38,558 nucleotides of DNA from Paludibacter jiangxiensis (GTDB taxonomy: Bacteria > Bacteroidota > Bacteroidia > Bacteroidales > Paludibacteraceae). The translations under genes and the position numbers were made by a program. Below the pieces are notes generated by a model, which worked only from the letters and a program-made list of their open reading frames with translations, ran no database searches and had not been told where the DNA came from. Shown one piece after another: positions 27,410-35,300 of the stretch; the stretch's first letter is position 1; the number at the start of each line of letters is the position of its first letter. The stretch lies in assembly GCA_945897785.1 (NCBI GenBank), contig CAMDGD010000016.1:1-38558 (forward strand), given 5' to 3'.

Positions 27410-28515
27410 ATGTCTGTAAAGATTAAAGCGCTAGGCACGAAAAAAGAGTTAAAAACCTTTATCAAATTTAACTTAGAATTGTATAAAAACAATGCTTTTG
27501 TTGCACCTCCGCTGCAACAGGATAAAAACCCTGCGTTTGATTTTTGCGAGGCAGCCTATTTTTTGGCCTATAAATAAGGGAAAGTTGTTGGTCGAATTGC
27601 AGCAATATAAATAAACCATGTTTACAATATAACAAAACAATGTAAAACATGGTCGGTTTGGTTGGGTCGATTTTGTCGATGATTACGAAGTTTCAGCAGC
27701 TTTGTTTGCATAGGCCGAGGATTGGTTAAAATTGAAAGGGATGAAAGCAGTTGTTGGTCCGATGGGCTTGACCGATTTAGATTATGAAGGCCTATTAATC
27801 GAGGGGTTTGATAAGATGAGTACAATGGCTACTATTTATAATTATCCGTATTATTCGAGCCACATTGAATAGTTGGGGTATATTAAGTAAGTCGCTTGGA
27901 GTGAGTATTTAATAACCGTGCCTACGGTTTTTCCGGAACGATTTACACGGGTAGTTGATATACTTATAAGCAAGTACGGCTTACAGGCAAAGCAATTTAA
28001 ATAATGCAAGGAATTGATTAAAAACCATGGTCAAAAAATATTCGATTTTTGGAATATTTGTTATGCTGAGTTGTATGGTGCGTCTCCACTTACACAGTGC
28101 CAAGTTGATCATTATAAAAAAATGTATTTTAACTTTATAAGTATAGACACGCTATCTGTTATTGTCGATAAAGCGGATAATGTAATTGCTTTTGGTGTGG
28201 CATTGCCTAGTTTTACAATGGCTTTGCGTACAGCAAAGGGACATCTTTTTTTCCGTTGGTTTTATACATATATTTCAAGCGATGAATAATATGACACCGT
28301 TGATTTGTTGATTAAAGGTATTCATCCCGACTATCATAGCAAGGGTATTATTGCGCTAATTTTTGCCGATGCGTTTCCTGAATATGTTAAAAAAAGGATA
28401 TAAATACTGCGAAAGCAATCCGGAATTCGAAACAAACCATAAAATAACCCAGCAATGGGGTTCTTTTGAAAATAAACAAACAAAAAAACGACGGGCTTTT
28501 ATTAAGCTATTGTAG
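27410..28515 (+). pseudogene. Decayed GNAT-like acetyltransferase gene (about 368 codons)
   Basis: From the ATG at 27410 the reading frame can be followed to a TAG at 28513-28515. It is broken by seven in-frame stops (27575, 27608, 27711, 27870, 27888, 28002, 28287) and two frameshifts (near 27635 and in the A-run near 28390). The parts line up end to end with a Bacteroidota family of ~375-aa proteins with a C-terminal GNAT-type fold: FVAPPLQQDKNPAF, GKVVGRIAAI, KGMKAVVGPMGLTDLDYEG, then GIHPDYHSKGI (acetyl-CoA loop region) and GYKYCESNPEFETNHKI. The family has no firm function. The longest intact piece (28014-28289, 91 codons) is not a gene of its own. The region runs directly into pepD. Confidence 0.85.
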
Positions 28516-28519
28516 GAGG
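28514..28519 (+). promoter_or_regulatory. Shine-Dalgarno site of pepD
   Basis: AGGAGG lies nine bases before the ATG at 28529 and overlaps the terminal stop of the pseudogene. Strong SD sites are rare in Bacteroidota and this is the only clear one I found in the window. It supports the 28529 start over the in-frame TTG at 28466. Confidence 0.6.
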
Positions 28520-28528
28520 AACTTGTGT

Positions 28529-30001
28529 ATGAAAATTTTTATTGAAACATTACAGCCCCAACCCTTATGGCAGTACTTTTATGCCATTACACAATTACCT
28601 CATCCATCTGGTTATACGGATAAGATAAGGCAGTTTTTGCAGGATTTTGCCGCATCGTTGGCACTCGAATATAAAACAGATAGTGCCGGAAATGTACTTA
28701 TTTGTAAACCGGCTTCCGTTGGATTAGAACAAGCTAAAACCATTATTCTTCAGGCCCATATGGATATGGTGCCACAAAAAAACAGTGGAGTAGCGCATAA
28801 TTTCGAAACAGATGCGCTGCAAGTCTTTGTAGCTGGTAACTGGGTAAAAGCTACTGATACAACTCTTGGGGCAGATAATGGATTGGGGGTAGCCGCAATA
28901 CTAGCTGTTCTGGCATCAAATGATATCAAGCATGGGCCTTTACGAGCGCTTTTTACCAACGATGAAGAAACTGGTATGCATGGCGCTTTTGGATTGGATA
29001 AGGCTTTTTTGCAGGGCGATATTTTGCTGAACTTGGATTCGGAAGATGAAGGAGAATTGTTTGTAGGATGCGCCGGAGGGATTGATGCTGATTTTGTTTT
29101 TCCACTCGAGATGGTTACTGCTAATCCTGACGATATGGCTATAGTAATAGCTGTTTCCGGATTGCAGGGCGGGCATTCCGGTATTGATATCCATTTGGAA
29201 CGGGCAAATGCAAATAAATTACTGTTTCGGTTTTTAAAAATGGCTGCTACCTCATGTGATGCTCGTTTGGCTAGTGTTTTAGGTGGGTCTTTGCGAAATG
29301 CTATTCCGCGCGAAGCAAGTGCTGTAATAAGTATTCCTGTCAATAAACGGGATGGGCTAATTCGTTTGCTCGAAGAAACAAGTGTTTTGTTTAGTAAGGA
29401 ATACTACGGAATAGAAACGGAGTTAAGGTTAGATCAAAAACCGCACGATAAAGTTAAATGGGTTTTTTCGAACGCTTTTCAAGAAAAAATAATACATACC
29501 GTATGTGCCGCACCTAACGGTGTGTTTAATCATATTCCCGAAATGCCCACGGTGGTCGAGTCATCGTCAAATTTAGCCGTAATTTTAACAGACGAACGAA
29601 GGTTGGTGATTAAGTACTTACTAAGAAGCTCTGTGGAATCGAAAAAGCAAGCTCTTTGTGCTATGCATGATTCTTTTTTTACCCTTGCCGGAGCTTCAGC
29701 GGTTTTCTTTGGAGATTATCCCGGTTGGCAGGCAAATTTCGAATCACCGCTACTTGCTGCTATGCGCGCTGTTTATAAGGATAAGTTTGGATTAGAACCA
29801 ACCGTTAAGCTTATTCATGCCGGACTAGAATGTGGTATTCTTGGGGCACTGAATCCGCAGTTGGATATGCTTTCTTTTGGACCAACCATTCGTTTTCCGC
29901 ACTCTCCCGACGAGAAATTGGCTGTTGATTCAGTGCAACGGTTCTGGGATTTTTTAATAGCAGGTATTGAATCTGTAGCCACTAATAAAAACGCTGTATA
30001 A
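28529..30001 (+). CDS. pepD: Aminoacyl-histidine dipeptidase (peptidase family M20)
   Basis: 490 aa, the usual PepD length. It is a cytosolic di-zinc dipeptidase that cleaves Xaa-His dipeptides such as carnosine, and other dipeptides. Zinc and catalytic residues are visible: His77 and Asp79 (QAHMDMVPQ), bridging Asp116 (LGADNGLG), Glu146/Glu147 (NDEETGMHGA), Asp170 (LNLDSEDEG) and the C-terminal HAGLECGIL histidine. The dimerisation/lid domain lies between, with GGHSGIDIHLERANA. The chosen start has a strong SD; an in-frame TTG at 28466 would add 21 unconserved residues reading through pseudogene sequence. No promoter of its own was found in the 120 bp upstream, so it may rely on transcription through the decayed gene. 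Confidence 0.94.
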   Translation: MKIFIETLQPQPLWQYFYAITQLPHPSGYTDKIRQFLQDFAASLALEYKTDSAGNVLICKPASVGLEQAKTIILQAHMDMVPQKNSGVAHNFETDALQVFVAGNWVKATDTTLGADNGLGVAAILAVLASNDIKHGPLRALFTNDEETGMHGAFGLDKAFLQGDILLNLDSEDEGELFVGCAGGIDADFVFPLEMVTANPDDMAIVIAVSGLQGGHSGIDIHLERANANKLLFRFLKMAATSCDARLASVLGGSLRNAIPREASAVISIPVNKRDGLIRLLEETSVLFSKEYYGIETELRLDQKPHDKVKWVFSNAFQEKIIHTVCAAPNGVFNHIPEMPTVVESSSNLAVILTDERRLVIKYLLRSSVESKKQALCAMHDSFFTLAGASAVFFGDYPGWQANFESPLLAAMRAVYKDKFGLEPTVKLIHAGLECGILGALNPQLDMLSFGPTIRFPHSPDEKLAVDSVQRFWDFLIAGIESVATNKNAV

Positions 30002-30116
30002 TAACTTCCAAATGAAAATTTCTTTTCTGTTTTCTCTTTTGTATATCGCTTGCAAATAAAATAGTATAAGTAGATGAAATATATTGTGCTACGGTTCATT
30101 GTAAAGAAAAAAAACT

Positions 30117-30124
30117 TATATTTG
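30117..30124 (+). promoter_or_regulatory. -7 box of secDF
   Basis: TATATTTG matches TAnnTTTG, 48 bp before the secDF ATG. A poor -33 (GTTC) is at the expected distance. The 170-bp gap 30002-30171 holds nothing else. Confidence 0.5.
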
Positions 30125-30171
30125 CACCTCATTTTAAAAAACTAATAGTTAAACTCTTAAAATAATTTCAA

Positions 30172-33168
30172 ATGCAAATAAAAGGATTTATCAAGGTAAT
30201 TGCAAGCGCTTTAATTCTAGTTTGTTTGTTTTACTTGTCGTTTAGCTTTGTAACTAAACATTATGCTGATGAGGCTAAAGCGTATGCTAAAGGAGATATT
30301 CATCAAGAATTAAAATATTTAGACTCTCTTTCGGCAACCAAAGTATGGTTGGGTTATACTTTAAAAGAGTGTAGAGAAAAAGAAATCAACTTGGGTCTCG
30401 ACTTAAAAGGAGGGATGAATGTTATTTTAGAAGTATCTATTCCGGATATTTTGAAATCTTTAGCCAACAATAATAAATCTGAGAATTTCAATAAGGCAAT
30501 TGAGTTGGCTTTAAAAAAACAAGCTAGTAGTCAAGCTGACTTCTTGACTTTGTTCGAACGATCGTATAAAGAAATTGATCCAAATGCCCGTTTATCTACC
30601 ATATTTAGCACCTTTGATTTAAAAGATAAAATTTCGCTTTCATCAACTAACGAAGAAGTGATGCAGGTGCTTCGAAGTGAAGTGGATGGAGCTGTTTCAA
30701 ATTCATTTAATGTATTGCGAACTCGTATTGACCGCTTTGGAGTGGTACAGCCAAATATTCAACGATTAGAAAATTCAGGTCGTATATTGATTGAACTACC
30801 AGGGATTAAAGAACCGGATCGGGTTCGAAAATTATTGCAAGGAACGGCTAACTTAGAGTTTTGGGAAACTTATGAGTTAAAAGATATCACTGATAATCTT
30901 ATAGCAACAAATACCTTGTTAAAAGATATTTATGCACCACAAAAAGATTCTATTGAAGTAAAGGCAGATACTACTGTTGTAGCTGATCAAAAAACAGCTC
31001 AGGAGTCGGCTGTTGATAGTTTAGCGGCATTGATGGGTAGCAAAAAAGAAGAGGGTCCGGATAAAGTTAGTGATGAACAACGGGAAAAAGAAAATCCATT
31101 GTTTAGCATTTTGCAAATTAACTTAAATCAAAACGGTCAGCCGGCAGAGGGTCCCGTTGTTGGTGTAGCGCATTATTCTGATACCGCTAAAATTAACCGG
31201 TACTTGATGATGCCACAGATTACGGCATTGATGAAATCTGATTTATCGCTAAAATGGGGTGTAAAAGCTATTGACGAAAAAGGACAGTTTTTTCAATTGT
31301 ATGCCATTAAAGTTACGAATGTGGCTGAAAGAAAAGCGCCTTTAGAAGGGGATGTTATTACCGATGCTGCGAGTGATTTCGGACAGTATTCCTCGTATGC
31401 TACTGTAAATATGCAAATGAATCCTGATGGGGCTAATGTGTGGTCAAGACTTACCGAGCAAAATATTGGCAAATCGATAGCTATCGTTTTAGATGGTTAT
31501 GTGTATTCTGCACCTCGTGTAAATGATAAAATATCCGGAGGTCGTTCTGAAATTACCGGAAACTTTACAGTTGAAGAAGCTAAGGATTTAGCCAATGTGC
31601 TAAAATCCGGTAAAATGCCTGCGCCTACGCGTATCGTACAAGAAGATGTTGTTGGTCCTTCTTTAGGAAAAGAGGCTATTGAAAACGGCTTAATTTCTTT
31701 TGCTATTGCCTTTGCTTTGGTCTTAATTTACATGATATTCTTTTATGGCATGGTTCCCGGCTTAATTGCTGACGCTGTATTGTTGCTGAATGTGTTTTTA
31801 CTCTTTGGTATTCTTGCTTCGTTTAAGGCAGTGCTTACCTTGCCGGGTATTGCCGGTATCGTTTTAACGCTAGGTATGGCTGTTGACACCAATGTGCTTA
31901 TTTACGAGCGTATTAGAGAAGAACTTAGAGCCGGAAAAGGCTTGGCTAAAGCAGTTGCCGAAGGGTACCGCAATGCCTCGTCTGCTATTATTGATGCCAA
32001 CCTCACAACGATAATAACCGGTATTGTATTGTTTGCTTTTGGTACCGGACCAATTAAAGGTTTTGCTACTACTTTAATAATTGGTATTGTTACTTCTTTA
32101 ATTACTGGTTTTATTCTATCTCGTGTTATTTTTGAGAATATTGTTAAATCAGAAAAATATAGAGATTTGTCTTTTACTACCAACATCACTAAAAACTTTT
32201 TGCAAAATATTCAAATCCGTTTTGTGGAAAAGAGAAAAATTGGTTATTTGCTTTCAGGAATAATTATTATAGGATCTTTTATTTCTTTTGGCGTAAGAGG
32301 ATTAAATCAAGGGATTGATTTTAGTGGGGGGCGTAATTACATTATTAGTTTTGAAAAAGCGGTAAAAACAGAAGAAATTAAAGGTTTGCTTCGTGATGCC
32401 TTTGACGGGCAAACACCGGGTGTAATAACCATAAAATCAAACGAGTCGTCGAATGATAATAGAATTAGGGTTTCTACCAATTTTAGAATTGATGATAATG
32501 CCGAATCTGTAGATGATGATATTCACACCCGTTTATATAATGGCCTAAAACCATTATTGGGAGACGATGTTACTCAAGATTCGTTTGTTAATAATAGTAT
32601 TTTAAGTTCTCAAAAAGTAGGGCCTACTGTTGCAGATGACATTAAAATATCTGCTATTTGGGCAATTGTTTTGGCCATTCTTGCTATTGGCTTATACATT
32701 TTTATTCGCTTCAGAAACTTGGCGTATTCTGTAGGGAGTATAGTTGCTCTTGTGCATGATGCCATCTTTATTTTAGGTTTATATTCATTATTGTATAGCA
32801 TTATGCCTTTTTCGTTAGAAATTGATCAGGCGTTTATTGCGGCTATTCTTACCGTAATTGGGTATTCTATTAATGATACGGTAATTATTTTTGACCGCGT
32901 ACGCGAGTATCGTTTGCTGTATCCTAAGCGAGACGCTAAACTAACGATTAACGATGCCTTAAACTCAACATTGTCACGAACTTTTAATACTACCTTTACA
33001 ACCTTTATTGTGTTATTTGCCATTTTTGCTTTCGGTGGTGAAAGTATAAGAGGGTTTATATTTGCGCTATTAATAGGTATTATAGTGGGTACTTATTCAT
33101 CGCTTTTTGTAGCAGTTCCTTGTGCATACGAAATTCTTAAAAAGGATAAAAAAGCAAGTAAAGAATAA
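30172..33168 (+). CDS. secDF: Fused protein-export membrane protein SecD/SecF
   Basis: 998 aa, a natural fusion of SecD and SecF as found in Bacteroidota. SecD part: TM1 at about 7-28, the signature LGLDLKGGMNVILEV, a large periplasmic region, then the TM bundle with GIVLTLGMAVDTNVLIYERIREEL. SecF part: begins about residue 680, with GIDFSGGRNYIISF and the later GYSINDTVIIFDRVREYR. The conserved Asp and Arg residues of the proton-driven relay (VDTNVLIYERIR, NDTVIIFDRVRE) are present. SecDF uses the proton gradient to pull proteins out of the SecYEG channel, and would serve the many exported proteins in this window. It is monocistronic and ends at a bidirectional terminator shared with the convergent response-regulator gene. 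Confidence 0.97.
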   Translation: MQIKGFIKVIASALILVCLFYLSFSFVTKHYADEAKAYAKGDIHQELKYLDSLSATKVWLGYTLKECREKEINLGLDLKGGMNVILEVSIPDILKSLANNNKSENFNKAIELALKKQASSQADFLTLFERSYKEIDPNARLSTIFSTFDLKDKISLSSTNEEVMQVLRSEVDGAVSNSFNVLRTRIDRFGVVQPNIQRLENSGRILIELPGIKEPDRVRKLLQGTANLEFWETYELKDITDNLIATNTLLKDIYAPQKDSIEVKADTTVVADQKTAQESAVDSLAALMGSKKEEGPDKVSDEQREKENPLFSILQINLNQNGQPAEGPVVGVAHYSDTAKINRYLMMPQITALMKSDLSLKWGVKAIDEKGQFFQLYAIKVTNVAERKAPLEGDVITDAASDFGQYSSYATVNMQMNPDGANVWSRLTEQNIGKSIAIVLDGYVYSAPRVNDKISGGRSEITGNFTVEEAKDLANVLKSGKMPAPTRIVQEDVVGPSLGKEAIENGLISFAIAFALVLIYMIFFYGMVPGLIADAVLLLNVFLLFGILASFKAVLTLPGIAGIVLTLGMAVDTNVLIYERIREELRAGKGLAKAVAEGYRNASSAIIDANLTTIITGIVLFAFGTGPIKGFATTLIIGIVTSLITGFILSRVIFENIVKSEKYRDLSFTTNITKNFLQNIQIRFVEKRKIGYLLSGIIIIGSFISFGVRGLNQGIDFSGGRNYIISFEKAVKTEEIKGLLRDAFDGQTPGVITIKSNESSNDNRIRVSTNFRIDDNAESVDDDIHTRLYNGLKPLLGDDVTQDSFVNNSILSSQKVGPTVADDIKISAIWAIVLAILAIGLYIFIRFRNLAYSVGSIVALVHDAIFILGLYSLLYSIMPFSLEIDQAFIAAILTVIGYSINDTVIIFDRVREYRLLYPKRDAKLTINDALNSTLSRTFNTTFTTFIVLFAIFAFGGESIRGFIFALLIGIIVGTYSSLFVAVPCAYEILKKDKKASKE

Positions 33169-33190
33169 TCGTTTTTCAAGACAATATAGC

Positions 33191-33236
33191 AATAAAAAAG
33201 CGAGCAGATAAATTTTTATCTGCTCGCTTTTTTATT
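33191..33236. terminator. Bidirectional terminator between secDF and the response regulator
   Basis: A 22-bp perfect inverted repeat (33191-33212 with 33215-33236) has A-runs on one side and T-runs on the other. It stops both convergent transcripts, 22 bp after secDF and 8 bp after the regulator gene. Confidence 0.92.
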
Positions 33237-33244
33237 AGGGTTTT

Positions 33245-34396
33245 TTAGGCAAATTGGGTAATGTCTTCAGCTGTTATTGTTTGTCCGCCAAGTATAATAA
33301 GTCGTTCTACTACATTGCGTAATTCTCGTATATTACCCGACCATTTTTTTGCTTGTAACTGTTCCAGTGCTGCTTTGTCGAACTTTTTGCTGGCTATGCC
33401 CTGTTCTGAACAGACTTGTTCACAAAAATAATCAACTAAAAGCGGAATGTCTTCTGTTCGTTCGTTTAAGGTGGGTGCATTTATTAAGATAACACTTAGG
33501 CGATGGTAAAGGTCTTCTCTGAAGTTGCCTTTTTCAATTTCTTCTTTTATATTTTTATTGGTTGCTGCAAGTACTCGTACATTGATTTTAATGTTCTTAT
33601 CGCTACCAACAGGAGATATAATGTTCTCTTGCAAGCATCTTAGCACTTTGGCTTGTGCAGAAAGGCTCATATCACCTATTTCATCTAAAAAGATAGTTCC
33701 TCCATTGGCTTGTTCAAACTTACCGGAGCGATCTTTAATTGCAGAGGTAAATGAGCCTTTGGTATGGCCAAACAATTCACTCTCTATTAATTCTGAAGGT
33801 ATGGCAGCACAGTTTACTTCGATAAATGGATTGTTGTTTCTAGAACTAAGCTGATATATTTGGCGGGCAATTACTTCCTTTCCGGTTCCATTTTCGCCTG
33901 TAATAAGTACGCGAGCTTCGGTAGGAGCAACTCTATCTATCATTTCTCGAACTTTATCTAGGGCTACTGATTCACCAATCATTGCATATTTTTTATCTAC
34001 TTTCTTTTTTAGCACTTTGGTTTCGGCTAGTAAAGTTTTTTTGTCAAGAGCATTGCGAACAGATACCAAAAGGCGGTTTAAGTCGATGGGTTTTTCTATG
34101 AAATCGAAGGCTCCTTTTTTTATGCATTCTACGGCTGTTTCGATATTTCCATGTCCCGAAATCATTATTACAGGCGTGTCAATGTCGAGTTCTTTTATTT
34201 TTGATAACACTTCAATGCCATCCATCTCAGGCATTTTTATGTCTGAGAAAATAATATCAAAGCTCTGTTTTTTTATTAACTCGAGTCCGGCCATGCCTGT
34301 CTCCGCAAGTTCAATGTCGTGTTTTTCGAACTCCAGAATGTCTTTTAGAGTACTCCGGATATTCCGTTCGTCGTCGATGATAAGAATTTTTGCCAT
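33245..34396 (-). CDS. NtrC-type response regulator lacking a DNA-binding domain
   Basis: 383 aa. The receiver domain (1-120) has Asp8/Asp9, the phosphoacceptor Asp52 (FSDIKMPEMDG) and Lys102 (EKP). The AAA+ domain (about 137-365) has Walker A GENGTGKE (167-174), Walker B TIFLDEIGD, and arginine-finger region FREDLYHRL. The sigma-54-contacting loop reads GSFTSA (214-219) instead of GAFTGA. The protein stops just after the AAA+ lid (SGNIRELRNVVERL), with none of the ~60-80 residues of a Fis-type HTH; only 76 bp with a terminator lie beyond, so it is not a frameshift. It may act without specific enhancer binding or in a non-sigma-54 role. It is the last gene of an operon with two envelope proteins, 13 bp behind; no histidine kinase is nearby. 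Confidence 0.88.
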   Translation of the reverse strand: MAKILIIDDERNIRSTLKDILEFEKHDIELAETGMAGLELIKKQSFDIIFSDIKMPEMDGIEVLSKIKELDIDTPVIMISGHGNIETAVECIKKGAFDFIEKPIDLNRLLVSVRNALDKKTLLAETKVLKKKVDKKYAMIGESVALDKVREMIDRVAPTEARVLITGENGTGKEVIARQIYQLSSRNNNPFIEVNCAAIPSELIESELFGHTKGSFTSAIKDRSGKFEQANGGTIFLDEIGDMSLSAQAKVLRCLQENIISPVGSDKNIKINVRVLAATNKNIKEEIEKGNFREDLYHRLSVILINAPTLNERTEDIPLLVDYFCEQVCSEQGIASKKFDKAALEQLQAKKWSGNIRELRNVVERLIILGGQTITAEDITQFA

Positions 34397-34409
34397 ACTA
34401 TAATTTTTG

Positions 34410-35255
34410 TCAAAGTTGTTTTATTTGTGAACTCATCGGGTATTTGGGGTTGGTAAATCTTTTCAACATGACTTTAAGTGAACCTACCCTGATTTTTGTT
34501 TCAATCATTACCGGAACTCTGTTTAGGTCGTCTGTTATCCAAATGGTCATGGCATCTTCTTCTTTAAATACATCGCCTTTAATAACCAATGGCTTTAATT
34601 TGATGCAATTGAATTTTTGTTTGTTACGAAGGGTAATTTGTTCTTTTCCTTGATAACTTAACCATAAGTTATAAGGTTTGTCATCATCATCAAAAATGAT
34701 AGAAAATGGAATTTTTTCGTTTTTTTTAATTTTGGAGAAATCGGTATTCCGCACTTTATATATAGCTGTAATTAAGTCGGTTACAGATTTGTTGATAGAT
34801 AGTGTATCGATATTTCTAACCCCTCTTCGGCGGTGACAATCGGTAACCACCGAAACTTTGTCTGAGTCAGCCTTTGTAAACCAATATTCGTCCTGAGCCC
34901 AATAGCTGTCTTCGCGAACAACCCGTTTGTGGTAATGAGGTAAAAAAGTTTTTTTATCGACAATGGTCATAAATGTATCGCGAACCAAATAAAATTTATC
35001 AAAGCTATGTAAGCTGTGTCCTGTAACAGAAAAAACATAGGATGGGTTGTTCTTATATGTAGTTGAATAAGTTGCAAAATCAGCATTTCCGGCATGAATC
35101 CAAATTAAGCCCCAGTTATAGTATAAATCATAGCTGATTTTTTCACCGACTTTGAAGGCTATATCGTCACTATTTGCTTGTAAGAGAGCATTGTTAGTGA
35201 GCAGCAAAAAAAGTGCTAGCTGAAGGTGTTTTTTGGAAGGAATAATTGTTTTCAT
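34410..35255 (-). CDS. DUF3108-family exported protein
   Basis: 281 aa with an N-terminal signal sequence (about 1-27). The rest is one beta-rich domain starting FKVGEKISYDLYYNWGLIWIHAG and including DDDDKPYNLWLSYQG and TIWITDDLNRVPVMIETKIRVGSLKVMLKRF, which is the pattern of the DUF3108 family. These are periplasmic or outer-membrane-associated proteins of unproven function, thought to resemble lipid- or outer-membrane-biogenesis factors. It lies 45 bp after the Ig-like lipoprotein gene and 13 bp before the response regulator, so the three are probably one transcript. Confidence 0.82.
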   Translation of the reverse strand: MKTIIPSKKHLQLALFLLLTNNALLQANSDDIAFKVGEKISYDLYYNWGLIWIHAGNADFATYSTTYKNNPSYVFSVTGHSLHSFDKFYLVRDTFMTIVDKKTFLPHYHKRVVREDSYWAQDEYWFTKADSDKVSVVTDCHRRRGVRNIDTLSINKSVTDLITAIYKVRNTDFSKIKKNEKIPFSIIFDDDDKPYNLWLSYQGKEQITLRNKQKFNCIKLKPLVIKGDVFKEEDAMTIWITDDLNRVPVMIETKIRVGSLKVMLKRFTNPKYPMSSQIKQL

Positions 35256-35300
35256 TGGTGTAAATTTTTAAATTATTGCTAGCTGGAATTCCACACAAAA

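Noticed and set aside
28014-28289. Independent 91-codon gene
   Set aside because: It is the middle part of the decayed acetyltransferase frame; family similarity continues on both sides of its stops.
27410-28515. Stop-codon recoding instead of a pseudogene
   Set aside because: TAA and TAG end every other gene in the window normally, and the region also has two frameshifts, which recoding would not explain.
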